64,000 nucleotides of DNA. Source: Acidobacteriota bacterium. GTDB lineage: Bacteria > Acidobacteriota > Holophagae > Acanthopleuribacterales > Acanthopleuribacteraceae. The stretch spans positions 1-64,000 of the forward strand of contig JACJWC010000021.1 of NCBI GenBank assembly GCA_020637335.1, given 5' to 3'. Position numbers and translations under genes: made by a program. Positions 9,181-17,205 of the stretch are shown one piece after another. The notes under the pieces are model-generated. The model searched no databases. It was not told the origin of the DNA and saw only the letters and a list, made by a program, of their open reading frames with translations. How positions within the stretch are numbered: position 1 is the first letter of the stretch; each line of letters begins with the position of its first letter.

Positions 9181-10265
9181 TGGCTCCCGCCCATGGCGCC
9201 CATGCCCTGTTTATTTTGCACATAGGACTGCACGAATTTGGTGTCTTCCGCATGGGCAAGCGCATCTTCCAAGGTGATTTTCTTCTGAAGCACCAAATCC
9301 GCTAATGCTTGTTCCATGGTTTGGTTGCCTAGGCTCTTAGTCGTTTGCATGGCGCTTTTGAGTTGGTAAGTTTTGGACTCGCGAATCATATTGGACAAGG
9401 CCGTTGTACAGATCATGATCTCCTGCGCAGCACAGCGGCCGCCGCCGATTTTTTTGAGCAGGAGTTGGCTCACCACACCCTGTAAGGACTCACTCAGCAT
9501 AATGCGGATTTGGGCCTGCTGATTGACCGGGAACACATTGATAATCCGATCGATGGTTTTTGGCGCTGAATTGGTGTGTAAGGTTCCAAACACCAAGTGG
9601 CCAGTCTCAGCTGCAGTAATAGCCAGTTCAATGGTTTCCAAATCGCGCATTTCACCGACCAGAATCACATCTGGGTCCTCACGCAGGGACGCTTTGAGCG
9701 CCGTGGCAAAACTTTGGGTATGGTTATGGACCTCGCGTTGAGAGATCAAACTTTTTTTGTTGGCATGTACAAATTCAATCGGGTCTTCAACGGTTAGGAT
9801 GTGGGCCTGACGAGAGTCATTGACCAAATCGATGATGGCGGCCAGGGTTGTGGATTTTCCGCTGCCGGTTGGGCCAGTGACCAAAACCAGACCCTTGTGT
9901 AGGTTGGCAAAGTTGCGCACCCCAGTTGGCAAATTAAGTTGGTCTGCAGTTAGAACCGTGCTGGGAATGCTGCGAAAGACTGCCGATATGCCCAATCGCT
10001 GGTTAAAAATATTGCCGCGAAACCGTGCAAGACCCAGAACCTCATAGGCAAAATCCAAGTCCCCAGTGGATTCGTATTGATTGACCTGTTCAGGTTTGAG
10101 TATTTCGTACAGGAGTGATTTGTTGAGGTCCGGTGTCAAGGTTTGAAATTTCATGGGCACGATATCCCCATGGCGCCGCAACATGGGGATACAGCCGCTA
10201 TTCATGTGCAAATCGGAACATTCATTGTCGACCATAAACTTAAAAAAGTTGTCAATCTTGGCCAT
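9177..10265 (-). CDS. PilT/PilU-type type IV pilus ATPase
   Basis: A 362-residue hexameric secretion ATPase. N-terminal PAS-like domain with SDLHMNSG; Walker A GPTGSGKST; Asp box EDPIEF; Walker B DPDVILVGEMRD; His box GHLVFGTLHTNSA. These motifs and the length fit the retraction ATPases PilT/PilU that depolymerise type IV pili at the inner membrane. The C-terminal tail is short and Gly/Met-rich (QGMGAMGG), as in many PilU/PilT2 paralogues, so PilU-like is possible. ATG at 10265 is taken because GGAG precedes it and it opens the family start MAKIDNFF; the longer frame reads into the upstream gene. Four bases separate it from the upstream small gene, indicating an operon. Confidence 0.9.
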   Translation of the reverse strand: MAKIDNFFKFMVDNECSDLHMNSGCIPMLRRHGDIVPMKFQTLTPDLNKSLLYEILKPEQVNQYESTGDLDFAYEVLGLARFRGNIFNQRLGISAVFRSIPSTVLTADQLNLPTGVRNFANLHKGLVLVTGPTGSGKSTTLAAIIDLVNDSRQAHILTVEDPIEFVHANKKSLISQREVHNHTQSFATALKASLREDPDVILVGEMRDLETIELAITAAETGHLVFGTLHTNSAPKTIDRIINVFPVNQQAQIRIMLSESLQGVVSQLLLKKIGGGRCAAQEIMICTTALSNMIRESKTYQLKSAMQTTKSLGNQTMEQALADLVLQKKITLEDALAHAEDTKFVQSYVQNKQGMGAMGGSH

Positions 10266-10269
10266 GGGC

Positions 10270-10731
10270 TCACTCCGTTTCTCGGAAAAACAGCACACTT
10301 GCTTTGTTGATGATGAGTTTTTGGTCGCCTTGGTAGAGGGGTAAGAAGGTGGCGGTTTGATTAAAGAAATCGGAAGCGCGGCGTCGGCCTTCGGGCATGT
10401 CGGGAAAGGCTTCCCCACTCAGGGCTGAACCATCACTGAATGTGATATCGACCAGTGTCGCACTCAAGGCCAAGTCATTTTCTAAATGAGCGCGGTCCTT
10501 CTCATCGGAAATCAGATAGGTGACATGATGTTTGTTGATGAATCGAAAGGTGTCGTCATCCAGGTGCATCGGCAAAAATTCTTTGTCCTGTTCAAAAAAA
10601 TCCTCTAACCGCTGAGGGCCGCTGAACTGTGGGTTATTAGTACTGAGATAAAAGGAACCCTTGTAGACCTTGCCGGATTCCAAGTGGACTTCCACATGAC
10701 TCTGAATCTTGGGGATCTGATATTCTTGCAT
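10270..10731 (-). CDS. uncharacterised protein with internally duplicated domain
   Basis: A 153-residue protein not recognised as a named family. It contains two similar halves of about 65-70 residues. The first has VEVHLESGKVYKGSF, RLEDFF, EFLPMHL and FINKHHVTYL; the second has VDITFSDGSALSGEAF, RASDFF, TFLPLYQ and IINKASVLFF. The shared pattern (strand, SG turn, DFF, FLPL, INK, strand) suggests a tandem beta-rich module arisen by duplication. No signal peptide or membrane segment. It is only 4 bases upstream of the PilT-type ATPase, so cotranslation and a role in pilus or surface motility are likely guesses, nothing more. Confidence 0.7.
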   Translation of the reverse strand: MQEYQIPKIQSHVEVHLESGKVYKGSFYLSTNNPQFSGPQRLEDFFEQDKEFLPMHLDDDTFRFINKHHVTYLISDEKDRAHLENDLALSATLVDITFSDGSALSGEAFPDMPEGRRRASDFFNQTATFLPLYQGDQKLIINKASVLFFRETE

Positions 10732-10762
10732 AACAAACCTTTTTCAACTGAAAGGACGAAGG

Positions 10763-11548
10763 ATGGCTTCAAATCCTATAACGGCCAGTCCCCTAATAAC
10801 TTTAACATCCGATTTTGGATTATCCGATCCGTATGTGGGCATTATGAAGGGCGTGATACTGAATATTTGTCCCCACGCCCGCCTCGTCGATTTGGTGCAT
10901 GATTTGCCGCCCCAATCCTTGTTGGATGCGGGCTTGGCACTCTTTTCGGCCCTGCCGTATTTTTCTCCAGACACCATTCATTTGGTGGTGGTCGATCCTG
11001 GGGTGGGGACCAATCGCTCTGCATTGGTTGCCTGTGGCCCGCGTGGCATTGTGGTCTGCCCCGATAATGGTTTAATTGGTTATGTCGAGTCTGTTTTCCC
11101 AATCGCGCAGTGTTTTGCCGTCGATCGACCCGATTTAACTTTACCGATCCCCAGTCGGACCTTTCACGGACGCGACGTTTTTGCACCGATTACAGCCCAT
11201 TTAGCCAAGGGTCTGGCTCCAGAATCAATCGGCCCTGCTCTGGAACCGCAGCGGTTGACCTTCCCGCAAGCACAAAGACATGGTAACGCCATCAGCGGAG
11301 AAATTCTGGCCTTTGATCGGTTCGGCAATGCGCTTGTCAATATTCGGTCCGGAGAGGGTCCCATGCGCAGTGTTTCGGTTGGTCTTCAGGCCTTCACCTG
11401 GGCTCAAACTTTTGCAGAACATCCCATTGGCACGCCGATCAGTTATTTCGGCTCTTCGGGTTGGCTGGAATTGGCCGTAAACCAGGGCAGCGCGCACCTG
11501 CAATACGGATTGATGGTCGGCCAACGGGTGGAGGGGGTGCGGCAGTGA
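10763..11548 (+). CDS. SAM hydroxide adenosyltransferase (DUF62 family)
   Basis: A 261-residue protein of the SAM hydrolase (adenosyl-chloride/fluoride synthase related) family. It starts with the family signature TLTSDFGLSDPYVGIMKG. The hydroxide-type triad is visible: Asp and Arg seven residues apart in DPGVGTNR, and His in RTFHGRDVF. The C-terminal domain has AFDRFGNALVNI. The family converts S-adenosylmethionine and water to adenosine and methionine; the triad argues against a halogenase. ATG at 10763 has AAAGGA upstream. It overlaps the ThpR-like gene by GTGA, so the two are translationally coupled. Confidence 0.88.
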   Translation: MASNPITASPLITLTSDFGLSDPYVGIMKGVILNICPHARLVDLVHDLPPQSLLDAGLALFSALPYFSPDTIHLVVVDPGVGTNRSALVACGPRGIVVCPDNGLIGYVESVFPIAQCFAVDRPDLTLPIPSRTFHGRDVFAPITAHLAKGLAPESIGPALEPQRLTFPQAQRHGNAISGEILAFDRFGNALVNIRSGEGPMRSVSVGLQAFTWAQTFAEHPIGTPISYFGSSGWLELAVNQGSAHLQYGLMVGQRVEGVRQ

Positions 11549-12087
11549 AGGCCAATTGGTTCGTGGCCTATAAGGTCGAGTTGCCCAAATTGGATTTGTC
11601 TCTGATTGAGGCCGAACAGGTGCGCTGGTTTCAGCCTGCTGATTTTCATGTCACCCTGGTGTTTTTGGGTGGTCTGAATGAGGCCCAAATTGGCCATGCC
11701 AAGAGCTTGTTCGCGGACTTTCCAGCCAAACCTTTTGATTTGCCTGTAAAAGCCTTTACGACTTTGCCACCCGGGCCGCGCTTTTCTGCTCTGTGTCTGC
11801 AACTTCAAGCCGATCCAGATTGGTCAGACCATGTGGTAACGGCCCGTAAACATTTTTTGGTGGCTTTAAATCTGCCCCCTGAGACGCGCGAGCCCCTGCC
11901 GCATATCACTTTAGCCCGACCTCTGCGACAAGCCGGCCATCAACAACGTGCAAAAATCCAATCTGCCTGGTGTGCACTTCAACCGCCTGAAATACAGGTC
12001 CATTTGGGACAATTGGCCTTGTATACCTGGAATGAGGATCGCCAGGTTCGTCAATTTCAGGAAGTTTGCCTGGTTTGCCCTGGTTAA
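11545..12087 (+). CDS. thpR: RNA 2',3'-cyclic phosphodiesterase (ThpR/LigT-like)
   Basis: A 180-residue 2H phosphoesterase. The two HxTx motifs are HVTLVFLG (about residue 33) and HITLARP (about 119), the pair of His-Thr motifs that make the active site. The spacing and length match ThpR/LigT enzymes, which open 2',3'-cyclic phosphates on RNA ends. The start is GTG at 11545, which overlaps the stop of the preceding gene (GTGA) and has GGAGGGG upstream; a longer reading frame begins inside the SAM hydrolase gene and is not used. No neighbouring RNA-repair ligase is present. Confidence 0.85.
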   Translation: MKANWFVAYKVELPKLDLSLIEAEQVRWFQPADFHVTLVFLGGLNEAQIGHAKSLFADFPAKPFDLPVKAFTTLPPGPRFSALCLQLQADPDWSDHVVTARKHFLVALNLPPETREPLPHITLARPLRQAGHQQRAKIQSAWCALQPPEIQVHLGQLALYTWNEDRQVRQFQEVCLVCPG

Positions 12088-12091
12088 AAAA

Positions 12092-12122
12092 TTGAACCAG
12101 ATCCGCGGGATGATGGTAGAAT
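12092..12122 (+). promoter_or_regulatory. putative promoter of the REC-GGDEF-EAL gene
   Basis: An extended -10 (TGGTAGAAT, 12114-12122) with TTGAAC at 12092-12097. The 19-base spacer is long, so the extended -10 is the main support. It lies in the short gap after the ThpR-like gene. Confidence 0.4.
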
Positions 12123-12174
12123 CACGCAAGAAATTTAACGATTTGAACTCACGTCCAAGGAACTCCCCAACTCT

Positions 12175-14052
12175 ATGGAACCGAATCTCAGGATTCTCGT
12201 AGTCGACGATAATGTGGCCATCCACAATGATTTCAGGAAGGTTCTGGTCAAAGAGAAAATTTTTGGGGAGAACGAATTCCGTTCACTGGAAGCTGAGTTG
12301 TTTCAGACCGATGATCGGCCGCCCAGCCACGATACCGAGACGCCCGTTTATGAAGTGGATTCCGCCTATCAAGGTCAGGAAGCGCTGGAGATGGTTGAAA
12401 AAGCCGAGGAGGCGGGCCAGCCTTACGCGTTGATTTTTATGGACATCCGCATGCCACCGGGTTGGGATGGCATCCATACCATTTCCAAGATTTGGGAGCG
12501 CTTTCCGCACATCGAAATGGTCATTTGTACTGCTTATTCGGATTACTCCTGGGAACGCATTACCCGCGAACTGGGCACTACGGATCGGTTACTGTTCCTG
12601 CGCAAACCGTTTGATACAACAGCCGTTAAACAAATGGCTCTGTCACTAACCCAAAAATGGAACCTTTCGCGTCAGGCCGAGCGTTACGTCAAACAATTAG
12701 AAAATGAGATTCGCGAACGCCGGCGCAGTGAAAATCAGCTCGCTTATTTAGCCCATTACGATGTATTGACCGGCCTGGCCAACCGAACCCTGTTCATCAA
12801 GAAACTGGAAGAGGCGATCGAAAAACCGGATGCAGGCGAAAAGGGTATTTCATGTTTTTTTATCGATTTGGACCGCTTCAAGGACATCAATGACTCGTTG
12901 GGTTATCCCAATGGGAACCGCATTATTATTCAGGTTGCTCAGCGCTTGCGGTCTGTGATCAATCCTGAGTCCGTAGTAGCCCGTTTTGCGGGTGATGAAT
13001 TTGGCGTTTTTGTTGAAGGGATTGGCGATCGGGAAGCGGCTGAAAAATGTGCAACGACTATCCACCAAGCCCTTGAACCCTTGTTTGAGGTGGAGGACCT
13101 GCAATTGGAGGTTCGCGCCAGCATTGGGATTGTGCTTTTTCCCGAACATGGCGAAGATGCCGAAACCCTTCTGAGACGCGCCGACCTCACCATGTCCAAA
13201 GCGAAGACCATTGATCCTGGTTTTACCTTTTATGACCCACTTTTTGATCATTTCAGTGTCAAACGCCTTTCGTTACTTTCCGAATTGCGAGCGGCGATCA
13301 ATCAGGACGACTTGGTTTTGCACTACCAACCCAAAGTTGACATGGTCCACAACAAAGTCAGTGGATTCGAGGCGCTGGTGCGCTGGCGTCATCCCAAACA
13401 CGGCATGGTTTCACCAACTGAATTTGTACCATTGGCTGAACGCAGTGGTCTTATCAAACCCTTGACCTTTTGGGTCCTGCGCGAAGTGTGTCGCCATTGG
13501 CCGGCGCTGAGCGCCTTTAGTAAAACGCTAACCGTCAGCATTAATCTCAGTGCGCGGGACTTATTGGACTCCCAATTACCAGCACAAATGGAAAAGGTCC
13601 TTCAAGCCCACAACATGGATCCCAAATTTCTTACCGTGGAAATCACGGAAAGCGCCATGATGGAAGATCCCGATCAGGCACGCCAGGTCTTGCAAAAGCT
13701 CAGCGATATGGGCATCTGCTTGGCCATTGACGATTTTGGTACCGGCTACAGCTCGCTGGCCTATTTGAAAAATTTGCCGGTTGATGAAATCAAAATTGAC
13801 CAGTCCTTCGTCTTTGATATGTGGGAAAGCCAGGACGACGCCAATATTGTCAAATCAACAATTGATCTGGGCCATACACTGGGTTTGCACGTCATTGCCG
13901 AAGGTGTCGAACGCGAGGAGACGTGGAACATGTTACGCGACCTCGGCTGTGATCAAGCACAGGGCTACTTCGTAGGGGTTCCGGTCGATTATGAAAAGAT
14001 TTTAGAGTGGATGCGCAGTTCCAGTTGGGCCAAAGCCTTAGCGCACCATTAA
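12175..14052 (+). CDS. response regulator with GGDEF and EAL domains (c-di-GMP phosphodiesterase likely)
   Basis: A 625-residue cytoplasmic protein. Receiver domain (about 1-165) with phosphoacceptor Asp90 in MDIRMPPGWDG and an insert of about 35 residues after the first helix; GGDEF domain (about 190-355) whose signature is AGDEF at 272-276 and which lacks the RxxD inhibitory site; EAL domain (about 370-615) with EAL at 399-401, EITESAMM, DDFGTGYSSL, KIDQSFV and AEGVERE, the metal and catalytic set of active phosphodiesterases. The likely output is phosphorylation-controlled cyclic-di-GMP breakdown, with the cyclase domain weak or regulatory. The partner kinase is not adjacent. The Shine-Dalgarno AAGGA is farther than usual from the ATG. 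Convergent with the RND operon across a shared terminator. Confidence 0.9.
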   Translation: MEPNLRILVVDDNVAIHNDFRKVLVKEKIFGENEFRSLEAELFQTDDRPPSHDTETPVYEVDSAYQGQEALEMVEKAEEAGQPYALIFMDIRMPPGWDGIHTISKIWERFPHIEMVICTAYSDYSWERITRELGTTDRLLFLRKPFDTTAVKQMALSLTQKWNLSRQAERYVKQLENEIRERRRSENQLAYLAHYDVLTGLANRTLFIKKLEEAIEKPDAGEKGISCFFIDLDRFKDINDSLGYPNGNRIIIQVAQRLRSVINPESVVARFAGDEFGVFVEGIGDREAAEKCATTIHQALEPLFEVEDLQLEVRASIGIVLFPEHGEDAETLLRRADLTMSKAKTIDPGFTFYDPLFDHFSVKRLSLLSELRAAINQDDLVLHYQPKVDMVHNKVSGFEALVRWRHPKHGMVSPTEFVPLAERSGLIKPLTFWVLREVCRHWPALSAFSKTLTVSINLSARDLLDSQLPAQMEKVLQAHNMDPKFLTVEITESAMMEDPDQARQVLQKLSDMGICLAIDDFGTGYSSLAYLKNLPVDEIKIDQSFVFDMWESQDDANIVKSTIDLGHTLGLHVIAEGVEREETWNMLRDLGCDQAQGYFVGVPVDYEKILEWMRSSSWAKALAHH

Positions 14053-14073
14053 TCCCATCACCTTGTAAAATTT

Positions 14074-14108
14074 AAAAAAGGCCTGAACCCCGCGGTTCAG
14101 GCCTTTTT
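14074..14108. terminator. bidirectional rho-independent terminator
   Basis: Perfect 10-base-pair stem GGCCTGAACC/GGTTCAGGCC with loop CCGC, flanked by six A on the left and five T on the right. It works on both strands between the convergent EAL gene and the RND operon. Confidence 0.9.
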
Positions 14109-14109
14109 A

Positions 14110-17100
14110 TTAGGCCATGGCCTCTTTTTGTTGTTGCCGTTTGGCTTTTAAGGCAGCTTTGAAGGCACGGCGCCGGAAATGACGCGCTTTGATACCTTCC
14201 CACCGCATGATGGCCCAGGGCAAACCAATCAGGGTCAGCAGGGTAGAGGATGCCAGCCCACCGATCACCGTACGCGCCAGCGGGAAGTAATAACCATCGC
14301 CGATTGCAGACTGACCAATGGCCATGGGCACCAATCCGATAATCGTGGTCGATGCTGTCATCAGAATGGGTCGAATCCGTTCCTTGGCACCCTGGCTGAC
14401 CACTTCCATGTTGATTTGGCGGCGCAAATCATAAGTATAGTCGCTGATCCCTTCCAGGACCCTGTCCCGCAGATGGTTGATATGGTCCATCATCATAATG
14501 CCGTTATTAACCACAATGCCGAGCAAGATTAGAAGCCCAATGAAAGACATCACCCCAAATTCGGTTTGAGTTAGAAGTAGGAACCAAGTCACTCCAAAAA
14601 GGCTAAAGAAAATTGTGATAAAGATGAGGATCGGCTGGATCAATGACTCAAAAAGGCATGCTAGGACAATGTAAACTAATAACAAAGCCAAGATAATATT
14701 AAAAAATAAGCTGCCCATTTTGTTTTCGTCTTCCAATACCCTGTCGCTCCAGGACCAACTGACGCCAGCCGGGAAGTTGAAGTTTTTTAAACGGTTCTCA
14801 ATTTCCGCCATAAGCGCCTTCATGTTCTTGCCCTCATAAGTGCCAATGACCGAACCATAGGTTTTGCGGTCCACCCGGGAAATTGTGCCGGGTCGTTCCT
14901 CAAAGCTAAATTCGGCAACCGCACCCAGGGGCACGCCATTTCCGATGGGGATTTGGGAAACATCTGCCAAGGTGGCTCGGTCTTCAATGCGCAGACCCAA
15001 GGTCACTTCACGCTCACGATCGCCATATTGGAAACGGGGCAGGTAGGTTCCGCCCAGGGTAAAGCCAAACACCTGAGCGATTTGCTCTGGCGTAACGCCA
15101 AAGGCTGCGGCTTCTTTGCGGTTGATGCGGACCTGCAACTCTTTGCGGTCGGATTTGCGGTTGGGCCGAACATCGTAAAGGCCATCAATGCCCTGTAATG
15201 CGTAGGCAATTTGATCTTCGACCACTTCCAAGGTTTCCGAGTCGGAGCCGAACAATTGAACGCGAATGGATTGTTCTGAATTGCTGGAGTCATCGTCAAA
15301 CATAAAGCTGACCCCAGCGATTTGCGGTAATCCTTCACGCAGTTTTTTGCGGATTTCTTTGAATTCCTCTACGGGAACATCCTCTTTGTTAAAAGTCAGA
15401 ATGGTGGTCCCTTCATTTTCCTGCATCCAGGTGTAAATCGACTTCAGGTCAAACTCTTGGCGTTTGGTTTCCAAATAAGCTTCGACCTGATTGGCCACCT
15501 GTTCCACGTCACTGAGGAAAAAGAAGTCATGAAATTGGTACTGCAAATAGATGCGGTTGGTTTTCACGCCAACGCCCTTGAATTGGCTCAGAATGGGGAA
15601 TGGTGCAAACGAGAGGAGGAAGATTAACAACAGGCCAAAGCCGGTACGGATTGGGCGTTTTAAGGTCCAATCTAATACCCTGCCATACCAGGCCAACAAT
15701 TTCTGCCCGCCCGGTTTTCGGTCCTTAAATTTTCCCTTTAATAATTTTGATGCGAATAAAGGAATAACCGTTATCGAAACCATTAAGGACATGCCAAGCG
15801 TAAAACAAATAGTTAAACCAATCGCGCTTAACCAGACAGTCAGTTCATTGGGATCAGAAACTACAATAGAAAGGAAGACGACCATGGTCGTAGCGGTTGA
15901 AGCGATTAAGGCAACGATTACCTCTTTGGTTCCCTGTTTGGTTGCTTCCTCTGCGCTCAATCCGGCTAACTTCTTTTGGAAGATGGACTCCAAGACGACG
16001 ACCGCGTTGTCAACCAACATCCCGACCGCCAACATTAAGCCCATGAGGGTCAAGACGTTAAGTGTAAATCCAAAAGCGCGGAACAGGATAAACGTTCCCA
16101 CCAGTGAAATGGGGATGGAGGCAGCGATAATTAAAGTGGCGCGGAACTGGCGCAGGAACAAAAACAAGATGACAACGGCGAAAATCGCACCGTAAATGCC
16201 CGCTTCGGTTAAACCATTCAGACCGTTGGTGATTTCCTTAGCCTGATCGCCCCAGACAAACAGGTTGACCCCATTCAAAAGTGGATCCTTGGCGATCTCG
16301 CCGTTAATCACGGCATTGACACCATTGGCTACATCCACTGTATTTGCACTGGACTCTTTAAAAACCACGACGGCGAGCGCTTTGTGGCCGTCCAGGTGGC
16401 GGCGATAGCCGATGGGTGGTTCCTCGTAGAGAATGTCCGCGACATCTTTAAGAACCAGACCGGAATCGTTAACAGGCAGGTTCTCGAATTCGGTCAGGTT
16501 GTGGACCTTGCCCATGGTGCGGATGTTGTAGACCAAGCCGCGGTCGTGGATTTTGCCGCCGGCCATGGTGATATTGTCGCGGCTCAAACGTTGGATTACC
16601 TGACCGACATCCACATTGTGCTCTTTGATCTTGTCAATGCGCAGCTCAATCGATACTTCCTTGGGCAAAACCCCGCCCAAATCGACTCGCGCAACCCCGG
16701 GTACCCGTTCTAACTTTTGTTTGACGTGTTTTTCCAGCAGGTCGTAGTTTTCGCTCAGGTCGATGCCCGGTGCACTGATCCGGCCTTCAACAACGGGGAT
16801 GTCCGAGGTATTGAAGCTGAAAATTTGGATTTGGCGGATATCGGGTGGTAATTGGGTTTTTAGTTCCTCAATTTTTAAACCGAGTTCCAGACGGATCAAG
16901 TCCAATTCCATGCCCCATTTAAAATCCAAACGGATCTGCACATCGTCAGCCGATGTATCGCTTGAAATTTTATTCACACCTTTGATCGTGCTTAAGCCCT
17001 CTTCGAGGACTTTAGTGACTTCGCGTTCCAGGATCTTGGGGTTCTGGTTGGGGTAGGAAACATACACCCACATGGCCGGGAAATCGACCTGGGGTAGAAA

Positions 17101-17205
17101 AGCCAATTTGAGTTGGCGCAAGGAAACTAGTCCCAGCACCAAGACACAGACCAACGCCATCAGGATGGTGATGGGCCGGCGAATGGAAAGGTCCCACAAT
17201 CTCAT
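14110..17205 (-). CDS. RND efflux permease, second of two
   Basis: A 1031-residue inner-membrane RND (AcrB/MexB superfamily) permease with 12 expected membrane segments: one at about 11-30, two large periplasmic loops, and helix clusters near 335-475 and 855-1010. The family start SIRRPITILMALV and the helix-4 region GMLVDNAVVVLE are visible. Where AcrB has two adjacent Asp in helix 4 this protein has Asp-Asn, and the helix-10 Lys region reads VVNNGIMMM; both are common in the poorly studied branch of HAE-type pumps. The start overlaps the stop of the upstream permease by ATGA. It ends a three-gene operon of fusion protein, permease, permease. No outer-membrane factor is adjacent. Confidence 0.9.
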   Translation of the reverse strand: MRLWDLSIRRPITILMALVCVLVLGLVSLRQLKLAFLPQVDFPAMWVYVSYPNQNPKILEREVTKVLEEGLSTIKGVNKISSDTSADDVQIRLDFKWGMELDLIRLELGLKIEELKTQLPPDIRQIQIFSFNTSDIPVVEGRISAPGIDLSENYDLLEKHVKQKLERVPGVARVDLGGVLPKEVSIELRIDKIKEHNVDVGQVIQRLSRDNITMAGGKIHDRGLVYNIRTMGKVHNLTEFENLPVNDSGLVLKDVADILYEEPPIGYRRHLDGHKALAVVVFKESSANTVDVANGVNAVINGEIAKDPLLNGVNLFVWGDQAKEITNGLNGLTEAGIYGAIFAVVILFLFLRQFRATLIIAASIPISLVGTFILFRAFGFTLNVLTLMGLMLAVGMLVDNAVVVLESIFQKKLAGLSAEEATKQGTKEVIVALIASTATTMVVFLSIVVSDPNELTVWLSAIGLTICFTLGMSLMVSITVIPLFASKLLKGKFKDRKPGGQKLLAWYGRVLDWTLKRPIRTGFGLLLIFLLSFAPFPILSQFKGVGVKTNRIYLQYQFHDFFFLSDVEQVANQVEAYLETKRQEFDLKSIYTWMQENEGTTILTFNKEDVPVEEFKEIRKKLREGLPQIAGVSFMFDDDSSNSEQSIRVQLFGSDSETLEVVEDQIAYALQGIDGLYDVRPNRKSDRKELQVRINRKEAAAFGVTPEQIAQVFGFTLGGTYLPRFQYGDREREVTLGLRIEDRATLADVSQIPIGNGVPLGAVAEFSFEERPGTISRVDRKTYGSVIGTYEGKNMKALMAEIENRLKNFNFPAGVSWSWSDRVLEDENKMGSLFFNIILALLLVYIVLACLFESLIQPILIFITIFFSLFGVTWFLLLTQTEFGVMSFIGLLILLGIVVNNGIMMMDHINHLRDRVLEGISDYTYDLRRQINMEVVSQGAKERIRPILMTASTTIIGLVPMAIGQSAIGDGYYFPLARTVIGGLASSTLLTLIGLPWAIMRWEGIKARHFRRRAFKAALKAKRQQQKEAMA

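Noticed and set aside
10763..11548. Possible SAM-dependent chlorinase/fluorinase
   Set aside because: The Asp...Arg (seven apart) and His triad of SAM hydroxide adenosyltransferases is present and there are no halogenation genes nearby.
12080..12100. Hairpin CTGGTT/AACCAG after the ThpR-like gene as a terminator
   Set aside because: The stem is short, the loop is long and no T-run follows.
15551..16195. 214-residue plus-strand frame opposite the RND permease
   Set aside because: Antisense to conserved RND coding sequence; no start signals or recognised motif.
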